Below, piece after piece: positions 1 through 7,788 of a DNA stretch of 64,000 bases; the stretch's first letter is position 1; each line of letters opens with the position of its first letter. The stretch is from CAYNKA01 sp964397655 (GTDB taxonomy: Bacteria; Spirochaetota; Spirochaetia; DTKZ01): the NCBI GenBank assembly GCA_964397655.1, contig CAYNKA010000002.1, forward strand, positions 379,626-443,625. Direction: 5' to 3'. Both the position numbers and the translations under genes were made by a program. The notes under the pieces are model-generated. The model saw only the letters and a program-made list of their open reading frames with translations, had not been told where the DNA came from and ran no database searches.

Positions 1-3000
1 AGGGCCCTTCCGGGCGCGAGGCTCGCCCTCTACGCCAAGGGCGGGGCCATCCCCGAGCGGGGATACTTCAAGGTCAAGGTCGCGGATTCCGGGGCCGTGC
101 TCGGCGAGGTGGACGAGGAGTTCGTCTGGGAGAGGAGGATCGGGGACCGGTTCCATTTCGGAAGCAGGGGCTGGAAGATCACGGGCATGGACAGCCAGGC
201 GGTGGAGGTCGTCCCTTGGTCGGGTCCGGAGAACATCTTCGTCTTCTACAAGGGCGACGCGAATCCGTCCTTCTTCCATTTCGCGGAACGAAGAGCGTTC
301 TTCCTCGAACGGCTCGACGCCGAGGTCGGGAGCCAGACCGCAGAGGGCGGGATCGCCGCGATGCCGGGTACGACGAAGGAGGCGGCCTCGGCGCTCGCGG
401 CCTATCTCCGCTCCCAGAAGGAGGCCACGGGAACCGGACTTCCTCACCGTCACCGCGTGCTCGTCGAGAGGACGACGGCGCCCGGGGCGGGGGAAGACCT
501 CGGCGAAATCGTGCTGCACGCGCCCTTCGGCGGAGCCGTAAACCTGCCGCTCGCGCTCGCGATCAAGGCCCTGCTCCGCGAGGCAGGATTCGAGGCCGAA
601 GTCTTCGCCGACGACTCGACGGCGGTCTTCCTCCTCCCCGGCGCCCGTGCGAAGGACGCCGACCTCGGAGGCCTGCTCCGGAAGCTCGCCACGCGCGACG
701 TCCGGAGGCTCGTCATGTCCGAGCTCCCCGCTTCCGGGTTCTTCGGGGCGAGGTTCAGGGAGAACGCCGGCAGGGCCCTCCTCCTCCCGGACGCGGGCTT
801 CGGCAGGAGGATTCCGCTCTGGCTCCTCAGGCTGAAGTCGAAGAAACTCCTCGATGCCGTCAGGGGCATGGAGGATTTTCCGGTCGCGGCCGAAACGTTC
901 AGGCAGTGCATGGAGGACCTCTTCGACCTGCCGAACCTCGCCCTCGTGCTCGCCGAGATCGCGGAGGGGACCGTCTCGGTCGACGAATGCGTGACGCCGC
1001 GTCCTTCGCCCTTCGCGCGGGGGGTGCTCTGGAAGTCGGTGAACGTCCTCATGTACGAGGACGACGCTCCCGCCTCATCGGGAAGGACCGGCGCCGAAGG
1101 GCTCGCGGGGCTCCTCCTCGACCCCTACGACCGTCCCGAGGCCCGACCCGAGGACGCGCGGGACTTCGCCTCGCGCCTCGCCCGTACCGCCCCCGGTTAC
1201 GCTCCCCAGTCCGCGGAGGAGCTCGTTTCCTGGACGCGGGACCGGGTTCTCGTGTCAGCGGACGAGTGGGAAGCGCTCGCCGCCCGCGTGCGCGAGGACG
1301 GGAATTCATTCCTCGACGACGAGGAGGGAGCCTCCTACGTGGCCGCGAGGGTCTTCGCCCTCCGCCTCCCCGGCGCCGCGATCGACGCGTGGGCTACGAT
1401 TCCGGCACTCGCGCTCCTCCGGAGGACCTTCCGCATCGAAGCGGGCCTTCCCCCGGAGCTCGGGGCCCGCCTCGCTGAGGCGGAGACCGAGGCCGAGATC
1501 CGCGGCCTTCCCGCACCCGAGGACCTCTTCGCCTCGTGGCTGTCCTTCCACGCCGCGGTCACGCCCCGGTTCTGCGCCGAGCTCTGGGGCCTTCCCGAGG
1601 AACGCATCGCGGCCCTCGTCGATAGCCTCCTCGAGGACGAACGGCTGGTGAAGGGCCGCCTCGTCGAGGACGGAGAGGAGGATGCGATCGCCCTCAAGGA
1701 CAATTTCGAGCGCCTCCTCCGCTTCGCGCGGGCGAAGAGACGGAGGTCCGTGACGTCCCTCCCTCTCGAAAGCCTCGCCCCCTTCCTGGCCTCGATCCAG
1801 GGCGTCGGCAGGGAGACCCCGATCGAGCCCGAGCCGGCGATGGAAAAGCTCCTCGGCTTTCCCGCCCCGGCCGAGGACTGGGAGACCCGCATCCTCCCCG
1901 CGCGCATTCCCGATTACGACCCCCGTGTCCTGGACGGACTCCTCGCGACCACCGATCTCGAGTGGGCCGGCGCAGGGGAGGAACGCATCGCGTTCAGGCC
2001 GGCCGGCGAGGCCGCGCTCTTCGCCTTCCCGGCTTGGGACGGAGGCGCGAGGGACGGAACGGCCTCTTCCGAGCGGAAGGCCCTTTCACCGGAGGCCCCG
2101 GCGCTCGAATCTCTGGTGAGCGCCTTCGTCGACCCGAAGGGGAGGTACGCCTTCCGCGATCTCGAGGAACGGCTCGGGCTCCCCTCGGCGGACGCCGCCC
2201 GCCTCCTCTGGAGCGGGGTCTGGCGGGGGCTCGTCCTTTCGGACTCCTACGAACCCGTCCGCAGGGGGCTGGAGAACGGCTTTTCGAGGAAGGACGCGAA
2301 GCCGCCGCCCGGGACCGTCAGGGACGTGAGGCGGGGCCTTCGAGGCTATCGTGCATCATTGCGGAGGAACCTTCCCGGCGAAGGCCTCTGGAGGCTCGCC
2401 CGGAACGGACCCGAGGCGGTGACGGATCCTGTCGAGGCCATGGAGGCGTCGAAGGAACGGGCCCGAGTCCTGCTCGGCAGGTACGGCGTGGTGTTCCGAG
2501 ACCTCCTCAAGCGTGAGCTTCCGGGATTCAGGTGGCAGGACGTGTTCCCGGCGCTCAGGCTCATGGACCTCTCCGGCGAGATCCTCTCCGGGCTCTTCTT
2601 CGAGGGCGTCGAGGGGCCGCAATTCGCCTCGGGGGAGGCCGCGGCGACCGCCGCGGGAACATCGGGTTTCGGGCTCGCCCGCGTTTTCGTCCTGAACGCG
2701 CGGGATCCCGCCTCGCTCTCGGGGCTGGGGCTCCCCCTTCCGGGCCTCCCGAGGCGCGTCGCGGGATCGGACACGGTCTACCGGGACGGGAGGCTCGCTC
2801 TCGTCTCGGAGAACAACGGCGAACGGCTCGAATTCCTCGTGCCTCCTCAAGACGAGGGGATTCCCGACCTCCTCTCGGCCCTCGCGAGGTTCCTCGGCCG
2901 GAGGTCGCGGGGCGCAGCGTTCCGCGTGGCGGAGATCAACGGCACGGCTGCGAGGAACAGCCCGTACAAACCGCCGCTCGAAGCCTTCGGATTCAAGGAT

Positions 3001-3033
3001 TTCTTTAAGGACCTCAGGTTCTGGCCGAAGTGA
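1..3033 (+). CDS. lhr: Lhr-type DEAD/DEAH-box helicase, C-terminal part (5' end outside window)
   Basis: The reading frame is open from base 1, so the N-terminal helicase core lies upstream of the window. What is visible is the Lhr-specific region: the IPERG motif followed by GELDEE-like residues (GEVDEEFVWER) and the later MYEDDAP motif, both typical of large Lhr helicases. The remainder (about 1000 residues) corresponds to the winged-helix and C-terminal domains. Lhr proteins are 3'-5' DNA translocases and RNA:DNA helicases acting in DNA repair. The last third matches no motif I can name. It ends 70 bases before the Na/phosphate cotransporter gene. Family assignment is confident; the exact subfamily is not. 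Confidence 0.8.
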   Translation, partial: RALPGARLALYAKGGAIPERGYFKVKVADSGAVLGEVDEEFVWERRIGDRFHFGSRGWKITGMDSQAVEVVPWSGPENIFVFYKGDANPSFFHFAERRAFFLERLDAEVGSQTAEGGIAAMPGTTKEAASALAAYLRSQKEATGTGLPHRHRVLVERTTAPGAGEDLGEIVLHAPFGGAVNLPLALAIKALLREAGFEAEVFADDSTAVFLLPGARAKDADLGGLLRKLATRDVRRLVMSELPASGFFGARFRENAGRALLLPDAGFGRRIPLWLLRLKSKKLLDAVRGMEDFPVAAETFRQCMEDLFDLPNLALVLAEIAEGTVSVDECVTPRPSPFARGVLWKSVNVLMYEDDAPASSGRTGAEGLAGLLLDPYDRPEARPEDARDFASRLARTAPGYAPQSAEELVSWTRDRVLVSADEWEALAARVREDGNSFLDDEEGASYVAARVFALRLPGAAIDAWATIPALALLRRTFRIEAGLPPELGARLAEAETEAEIRGLPAPEDLFASWLSFHAAVTPRFCAELWGLPEERIAALVDSLLEDERLVKGRLVEDGEEDAIALKDNFERLLRFARAKRRRSVTSLPLESLAPFLASIQGVGRETPIEPEPAMEKLLGFPAPAEDWETRILPARIPDYDPRVLDGLLATTDLEWAGAGEERIAFRPAGEAALFAFPAWDGGARDGTASSERKALSPEAPALESLVSAFVDPKGRYAFRDLEERLGLPSADAARLLWSGVWRGLVLSDSYEPVRRGLENGFSRKDAKPPPGTVRDVRRGLRGYRASLRRNLPGEGLWRLARNGPEAVTDPVEAMEASKERARVLLGRYGVVFRDLLKRELPGFRWQDVFPALRLMDLSGEILSGLFFEGVEGPQFASGEAAATAAGTSGFGLARVFVLNARDPASLSGLGLPLPGLPRRVAGSDTVYRDGRLALVSENNGERLEFLVPPQDEGIPDLLSALARFLGRRSRGAAFRVAEINGTAARNSPYKPPLEAFGFKDFFKDLRFWPK

Positions 3034-3061
3034 CCGTATCGCGGCCGCCTTTTTTACGGTC
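3032..3061 (+). terminator. possible hairpin terminator after lhr
   Basis: A perfect 7-bp inverted repeat (GACCGTA / TACGGTC) brackets a GC-rich palindrome and a run of six T residues directly after the lhr stop codon. The T-run lies inside the outer stem, so it is not a textbook terminator; termination is plausible but weakly supported. Confidence 0.35.
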
Positions 3062-3067
3062 CGGCTG

Positions 3068-3095
3068 TTCACGATCGCGAGAATTCTGATACAGT
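3068..3095 (+). promoter_or_regulatory. promoter of the Na/Pi cotransporter operon (near-leaderless)
   Basis: A TTCACG -35, 16-bp spacer and TACAGT -10 preceded by TGA (extended -10) end 8 nt before the ATG at 3104. The predicted transcript would begin about 2 nt before the start codon. AGGGA lies only 3 nt from the ATG, too close to act as a normal ribosome binding site. Confidence 0.5.
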
Positions 3096-3103
3096 AGGGA
3101 CCG

Positions 3104-4816
3104 ATGATCCTACAACTGCTGCAAATCGGCGGCGCTCTCGGCATCTTCCTCTACGGGATGAAGCTCATGAGCGACGGCATCCAGAAGACTGCCGGAGACC
3201 GCCTCCGAACCGTTCTCAACTTCATGACGATCAACAGGTTCACCGCGGTTCTCACCGGCACGGTGGTCACGGGAATAATCCAATCGTCCTCGGCCACGAC
3301 GGTCATGGTCGTCAGCCTCGTGAACGCCGGCCTCTTCTCGCTGAAACAGGCGATCGGCGTCATCATGGGGGCGAACATCGGCACGACGGTCACGGCCTGG
3401 ATCGTCGCGTTGATCGGCTTTTCCATGGACATAGCGGCCTTCGCCCTCCCGTCGATCGCCCTGTCCCTCCCTTTCCTCTTCATCGGCTCGCTGCGGAAAA
3501 AGGATTTCGGGGAATTCCTTCTCGGCTTCGGTCTCCTCTTTCTCGGACTTTCCCTGCTCAAGTCGTACGTGCCGAACATCAAGGACCATCCGGAGGCGCT
3601 CCAATTCCTCACGGCTTACACCGGCCTGGGAATGCTGAGCTACCTCATCTTCGTGGCCGCGGGGACGATCCTGACGATCGTCATCCAGTCGTCGAGCGCG
3701 GCCATGGCCATCACCCTCACCATGGCCTATTCCGGATGGATCGACCTTCCGACCGCCGCGAGTCTCTGTCTGGGCGAGAACATCGGCACGACCATCACGG
3801 CCTACCTCGCCGCCATGAACCAGAACGTCACGGCGCGCCGGGCGGCTCGGGCCCACACGCTGTTCAATATGATCGGAGTCTTCTGGATGGCATTCGCGTT
3901 CCGGCCCTTCCTCTTCCTGCTCACGGCACTCATCCCCGACGATCCGGGCAGCAGAACCGTGATCGCGGAAAGGCTCGCCCTGTTCCACACCATGTTCAAC
4001 GCCGCGAACACCTTCCTCTTCATCTGGTTCGTCGGACCGTACGAGAGGCTCGTGACCTTTCTCGTGAGGCCCCGTAAGGGCGAGGAAAGCCTGCGCTACC
4101 GCCTCGTCTACTCCGCTGCGGAGAGCAGGCAGTCGCCGGAAATCAACATCATCAAGGCCCAGGCCGAGATCAAGAAGCTCGCGGGGCTCGTCGAGGACAT
4201 CTACGTCCTCGCGGGCGAGGCGGTCTCGGGGCCGTACAAGAAGGCAGCGGCCACGGCGGAGGTGGCGCTTTCGAAGAAGGAACTCATATCCGCGATGCAC
4301 GACGAGATCACCAAGTTCCTCGTCCACAGCTCGAGGGAGAACCTCACGCAGAAGAGCCAGGAGAAGATCAATCTCCTCGTGCGCATCGTGAACGAACTCG
4401 ACTCCATCGCCGACTCCTGCGGGAAGCTCGCGAACTGCGCCCTCCACAAGGCGGACAAGAAGATCGAGTTCGACAAGCAGGGGAGCGAGCAGATCGTCTC
4501 CTTTCTCGGCATGGTGAAGAATTTCCTGGATTTCAACAACGTCCACCTCTCCGAACACCTGACGCAGGCCCAGCTCGAGGAGGCGCTCAATTTCGAGAAC
4601 GCCATCGACGAAAACCGGGACTCGATGAAGAAGGGCGCCAGGAAGCGGCTCAAGCACAGGACGACCGGGGTCAAGGACGAACTCCTCTTCATCGACATCC
4701 TCAAGCACGTCGAGCACATCGGCGACCACTCGTTCGAGATTTCGCGCTCTCTGTACCAGATCCACTCCGGGCTCGGAAGCGTGCCGGCGGTCGATGACAG
4801 GCGGTCGAAGCAGTGA
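3104..4816 (+). CDS. Na/phosphate cotransporter family protein with PhoU-like domain
   Basis: A 570-residue inner-membrane protein of the NptA/YjbB (PNaS) family. The N-terminal half has two related membrane repeats, each with the QSSSA signature (QSSSATT near residue 64 and QSSSAAM near 197) that forms the Na+/phosphate site, plus GANIGTT and GENIGTT repeats. The C-terminal part (about 345-560) is a helical PhoU-like cytoplasmic domain. It probably moves phosphate with sodium. No pst genes are nearby. Its stop overlaps the start of the metallohydrolase gene (GTGA), so the two are translationally coupled. Confidence 0.85.
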   Translation: MILQLLQIGGALGIFLYGMKLMSDGIQKTAGDRLRTVLNFMTINRFTAVLTGTVVTGIIQSSSATTVMVVSLVNAGLFSLKQAIGVIMGANIGTTVTAWIVALIGFSMDIAAFALPSIALSLPFLFIGSLRKKDFGEFLLGFGLLFLGLSLLKSYVPNIKDHPEALQFLTAYTGLGMLSYLIFVAAGTILTIVIQSSSAAMAITLTMAYSGWIDLPTAASLCLGENIGTTITAYLAAMNQNVTARRAARAHTLFNMIGVFWMAFAFRPFLFLLTALIPDDPGSRTVIAERLALFHTMFNAANTFLFIWFVGPYERLVTFLVRPRKGEESLRYRLVYSAAESRQSPEINIIKAQAEIKKLAGLVEDIYVLAGEAVSGPYKKAAATAEVALSKKELISAMHDEITKFLVHSSRENLTQKSQEKINLLVRIVNELDSIADSCGKLANCALHKADKKIEFDKQGSEQIVSFLGMVKNFLDFNNVHLSEHLTQAQLEEALNFENAIDENRDSMKKGARKRLKHRTTGVKDELLFIDILKHVEHIGDHSFEISRSLYQIHSGLGSVPAVDDRRSKQ

Positions 4817-5613
4817 AGCTGACGTTCTTCGGAACCGGCACATCCCACGGCATTCCCGTCGTCGGCTGTTCCTGCCCGACCTGTACGTCGTCGGACCCGA
4901 AGGACAGGCGCACGAGGGCCTCGATCCTCGTGACTGCGGACGGGTCCGATTTTCCCGGCGTCGAGGGACGGAGGAACATCCTCGTGGACACGGCGACCGA
5001 ATTCCGCCTCCAGGCGGTGGCGGCCGGGCTCGTCTCGCTCGACGCCGTCCTCTACACGCACGCCCACGCCGACCATCTCCACGGACTCGACGACGTGCGC
5101 CCCCTCTGCGAGCGGGAGCCGATCCCGCTCTACGGCCTTCCCGACACTCTGGAAGAGCTCGAGGAGAGGTTCCGCTACATCTTCAGGCCCCGCCAGATCG
5201 GCGGAGGAGTGCCCAGGGTGAGGCTCGTCCCGGTGAAGCACGAGGAATTCAGGGCCGCCGGGGTCCCGGTGACCCCGATCCCGGTGAAGCACGGCGAGCT
5301 CGACATCCTGGGCTACAGGATAGGCGGCTTCGCCTACCTCACCGACACGAGCCTGATACCGGAGACCTCCTATCCCCTGCTCGAAGGGCTGGACGTCCTC
5401 GTCATAGGCGCGCTCAGGCACAGACCCCACCCCACCCACTTCAGCGTGGCGGAGGCCCTCGCCGAAATCACGAAGATCCGGCCCCGGAGGGCCTTCCTCA
5501 CCCACATCTGTCACGAGCTCGGCCACGAGGGCATAAAAAAAGAGCTGCCCCCGGGGGTAGCTCCTTCCTACGACGGTCTGTCCCTCACCGCGGAGGGCCG
5601 CGTCAGACCTTGA
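4813..5613 (+). CDS. PhnP-like metallo-beta-lactamase-fold hydrolase
   Basis: A 266-residue MBL-fold enzyme. The metal-binding motif HAHADHLHGLDD is near residue 78, and further ligands occur in the ALRHRPHPTHFS segment. The N-terminal pattern GIPVVGCSCPTC followed by RRTRAS is characteristic of the PhnP-like phosphodiesterase branch. PhnP hydrolyses cyclic phosphate diesters, but phn genes are absent here, so the substrate is unknown. The GTG start overlaps the upstream cotransporter stop by four bases, suggesting a phosphate-related role. Its 3' end overlaps the convergent rpmB by 11 bases. Confidence 0.8.
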   Translation: MKLTFFGTGTSHGIPVVGCSCPTCTSSDPKDRRTRASILVTADGSDFPGVEGRRNILVDTATEFRLQAVAAGLVSLDAVLYTHAHADHLHGLDDVRPLCEREPIPLYGLPDTLEELEERFRYIFRPRQIGGGVPRVRLVPVKHEEFRAAGVPVTPIPVKHGELDILGYRIGGFAYLTDTSLIPETSYPLLEGLDVLVIGALRHRPHPTHFSVAEALAEITKIRPRRAFLTHICHELGHEGIKKELPPGVAPSYDGLSLTAEGRVRP

Positions 5614-5791
5614 CGACCTTGTTGCTCTTCAGGCAGCGGGTGCACACCTTGATCGTGGTCTTGGTCGCTCCGACGAGGGTCTTGATCTTCACCAGGTTCG
5701 GTCGCCAAACCCGCCTGGTTGCGTTCTTCGCATGGCTGATGTTGTTGCCGGTAACCGTATGTTTTCCGCAAATATCGCATTTTCGTGACAT
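5603..5791 (-). CDS. rpmB: 50S ribosomal protein L28
   Basis: A 62-residue basic protein beginning MSRKCDICGK and ending in the usual short lysine-rich tail. It is the zinc-ribbon form: CxxC near the N-terminus (CDIC) and CxxC near the C-terminus (CTRC). The start at 5791 is chosen because L28 proteins begin at this MSRxC segment and an AGGAT ribosome binding site lies 7 nt upstream; a 16-residue upstream extension is not conserved. L28 binds 23S rRNA in the large subunit. It is a single-gene unit with its own promoter, and rpmG is not adjacent. Confidence 0.95.
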   Translation of the reverse strand: MSRKCDICGKHTVTGNNISHAKNATRRVWRPNLVKIKTLVGATKTTIKVCTRCLKSNKVVKV

Positions 5792-5835
5792 GACTTCATC
5801 CTGCCTCGATCGAATAAGATGGAGATACAAAGAGG

Positions 5836-5864
5836 ACAATAGCAGAAATCGCCGAAAGTGTAAA
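5836..5864 (-). promoter_or_regulatory. rpmB promoter
   Basis: On the minus strand TTTACA and TATTGT are separated by 17 bp, upstream of the L28 start, with a 5' untranslated region of roughly 40 nt containing the ribosome binding site. It is a good sigma70 match. Confidence 0.6.
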
Positions 5865-6280
5865 GAGGCGGTACGTCAAGAATCCGTTTTCGGGAACAGG
5901 TCGACCGGAGCCTGCATTTCGGCTAATTCTGCGGACACGACGAGAGCGCGGCGTGAATCACAAGGCCCCGCGAACGGATTCTTGCTTCGACAGAGCGACG
6001 CTTGGAGGCTCGCCGGCTTGAAACCGCGCCCTAAAATACGGCGCGGTTCCTGCGAGCGCCGCAGGAATAAGAGCGGCACCGCTTGGAAAGGCGGCGAGGG
6101 TGGGTGGGAGTTGCAGGTTTGGGGACACTGGGCTGTTGTATGGATGATCTTGGGTATTTCAGGCAAGTCGGAGTGACAAGGACGATCCGAGTTGTGGAGA
6201 AAGTCGTCTGTTGGGAGCAGCTTCGAGGCGAGGCGGATCGTCTGATACGCGCCGTTAGGAATGCGGCGAATAGGAAGAAC
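5865..6280. other. non-coding interval rich in inverted repeats
   Basis: About 415 bases between the rpmB and xdhC promoters with no credible gene on either strand; the small open frames give proline/arginine/serine-rich nonsense without start sites. It contains a long inverted repeat (5877-5984), a perfect 9-bp stem with a 9-base loop (6022-6030 with 6040-6048), an adjacent 7-bp stem (6048-6054 with 6060-6066), and clustered G-runs at 6098-6124 on the plus strand. It could be a structured RNA, a small repeat element or gene debris; I recognise no known family. Confidence 0.5.
5877..5984. repeat. inverted repeat bounding about 70 bp
   Basis: CAAGAATCCGTT at 5877-5888 is repeated in perfect inverted orientation at 5973-5984. 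The match extends inward to 18 bp with two mismatches (5877-5894 against 5967-5984). The arrangement resembles the ends of a small palindromic or MITE-like element, or the closing stem of a structured RNA. Confidence 0.6.
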
Positions 6281-6309
6281 TTGCCGTCTCGGGAAGCATC
6301 GAGTAGAAT
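6281..6309 (+). promoter_or_regulatory. xdhC promoter
   Basis: TTGCCG and TAGAAT are separated by 17 bp, ending 21 bases before the xdhC ATG, which is preceded by a clear GGGAGG ribosome binding site. Confidence 0.6.
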
Positions 6310-6330
6310 TCGACCCGACGGGAGGATACC

Positions 6331-7110
6331 ATGGTTCCACTGCTCCGTGAAGCCCTGAGGCTGAAGGCCGAGGGGATCAGATCCGCCTTCGTGACCGTCG
6401 TCTGGACCGAGGGAAGCGTCCCCCAGGTCCCCGGGGCCAAGATGCTCGTCGCCCCGTCCCCGGGGGGCGTACTCACCTCGGGGACCGTGGGCGGCGGCGA
6501 GCTCGAACGCAGGGCCGCCTGCGAAGCGGCGGAGGTCCTCGCGTCGGGTTCCGGCGCCGCCTATTACGTGAAAGACCTCGCCGCCGACCTCGGGATGGCC
6601 TGCGGCGGCAGGGTCGGCTACCTCGTCGAGCCGCTCGAATCGGCGGACAGGCTCGTCATTTGCGGCGGAGGGCACATCGGGCTCTCGGTCTACAGGATCA
6701 TGAAGGACATGGATTTCTCGATCACCGTCGTAGACGAGGGGGAGGAGAAGGCGCTCCGGGAAAGGTTCCCCGACGCCGCGATCGTGCCCTCTTTCGAAGA
6801 AGGGGAGCTGGAAAAGAGACTCGCGACGGACGAAAGGACCTACGTGGTGATCGCGAGCCGGAACCATCCGTCGGACTTCCGCCTGGCGCGGTTCTTCATG
6901 AAGAGGGACTGGGCCTACCTGGGGGTCATAGCGAGCGCGAACAAGGCAACTGCGCTCAAGAAGGAACTCGAGGAGGAAGGGTACGGCAGGGAGAAGATCC
7001 TCCGGCTGTCGTCGCCCATCGGCATCCCCTTGGGCGGACCGCGACCCCAGGAGATCGCGGTCTCGATCGCCGCGGAGATCATCCGGCGCCGTTACGACGC
7101 TACCAGGTGA
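6331..7110 (+). CDS. xdhC: XdhC/CoxI family molybdenum-hydroxylase maturation factor
   Basis: A 259-residue protein. The N-terminal XdhC domain has the EGSVPQVPGAKMLV and GTVGGGELE segments. The C-terminal Rossmann domain begins at about residue 108 (VICGGGHIGLSV) and ends with the conserved SPIGIPLGGPRPQEIAVSIAAEI region. XdhC proteins bind molybdenum cofactor, help insert its terminal sulfur and pass it to xanthine dehydrogenase-type hydroxylases. No hydroxylase subunit gene is present in the window, so the client is elsewhere or the protein has another role. Its 3' end overlaps the convergent FecR-domain gene by 11 bases. Confidence 0.85.
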   Translation: MVPLLREALRLKAEGIRSAFVTVVWTEGSVPQVPGAKMLVAPSPGGVLTSGTVGGGELERRAACEAAEVLASGSGAAYYVKDLAADLGMACGGRVGYLVEPLESADRLVICGGGHIGLSVYRIMKDMDFSITVVDEGEEKALRERFPDAAIVPSFEEGELEKRLATDERTYVVIASRNHPSDFRLARFFMKRDWAYLGVIASANKATALKKELEEEGYGREKILRLSSPIGIPLGGPRPQEIAVSIAAEIIRRRYDATR

Positions 7111-7765
7111 TGACGAGGGTCGCGGTGGTGGAGGTCGTCTGCGCCGCCGGAGGAGCCTGCGTGGAGATTCCTGGGGCGTCGGCAGGAGTCTGAATGGGCG
7201 CCACCGTCGCCTTCTCGCTGATCTGGACCTCCGGAGTAAGCGGCCGTCCGGCTGCCGGAACGAAGCCCTGCTGGCCGGCGGAATAGACCCTCCCCAGGCC
7301 GGTCCTGTTCGCGAGCCGCACGCGTCCGTCCTTGACGTCCAGGTGTTGGCCGTCGAACGTGAATATCGTTCCGCGGATCGCGGCGGTGGAGACGGGCGAA
7401 CGCACGGTGAAATCGTTCCTGAGGGCGGGGTCCTTCTTCACCTCCACGCGAATCTTGCCGACGCGGAGGTCGAGCTGGGTCTGAAGCTCGTCACGCCGCT
7501 TGATGAGCTCGCTGAGCGTGAGGCGCGAGAGGGGCTGGACCTGGATTTCCGAGTTCGCGATGACGACGGTCGCCCGGGAATTGAATCCCGTGGAAATCTG
7601 CGTGCCGAGATCGACCTTGGCCCCCTTGACCGCGGGTTCCCAGGCGCCGCCCGAGGCGCGAATCTCCACCTTTCCGCTCACTTCCCTGACGGAGCCGCTC
7701 TCCTGGGCGAAGAGTCCCGCAAGCGCGACGACGCCCGCGACCGTAAGAATCACCGTTTTCTTCAT
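7100..7765 (-). CDS. exported FecR-domain protein
   Basis: A 221-residue protein with an N-terminal signal peptide (MKKTVILTVAGVVALAGLFA, cleavage near AQ). The body matches the FecR domain: GKVEIR, then GTQISTGFNSRATV, LRVGKIRVEV, FTVRSPVSTAAIRGTIFTF and a short tail. In spirochaetes stand-alone periplasmic FecR-domain proteins are common and are not tied to iron regulation; the domain may act as a protein-interaction module. The C-terminal 40 residues are rich in Pro, Ala and Thr. It lies 23 bases downstream of the outer-membrane barrel gene, probably in the same transcript. Confidence 0.75.
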   Translation of the reverse strand: MKKTVILTVAGVVALAGLFAQESGSVREVSGKVEIRASGGAWEPAVKGAKVDLGTQISTGFNSRATVVIANSEIQVQPLSRLTLSELIKRRDELQTQLDLRVGKIRVEVKKDPALRNDFTVRSPVSTAAIRGTIFTFDGQHLDVKDGRVRLANRTGLGRVYSAGQQGFVPAAGRPLTPEVQISEKATVAPIQTPADAPGISTQAPPAAQTTSTTATLVITW

Positions 7766-7788
7766 GATTATAATCTATCCCTCTCTCG

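Noticed and set aside
5876..6358. Small open frames on both strands between rpmB and xdhC
   Set aside because: Composition is Pro/Arg/Ser-rich, no homology patterns, no ribosome binding sites, and hairpins cross them.
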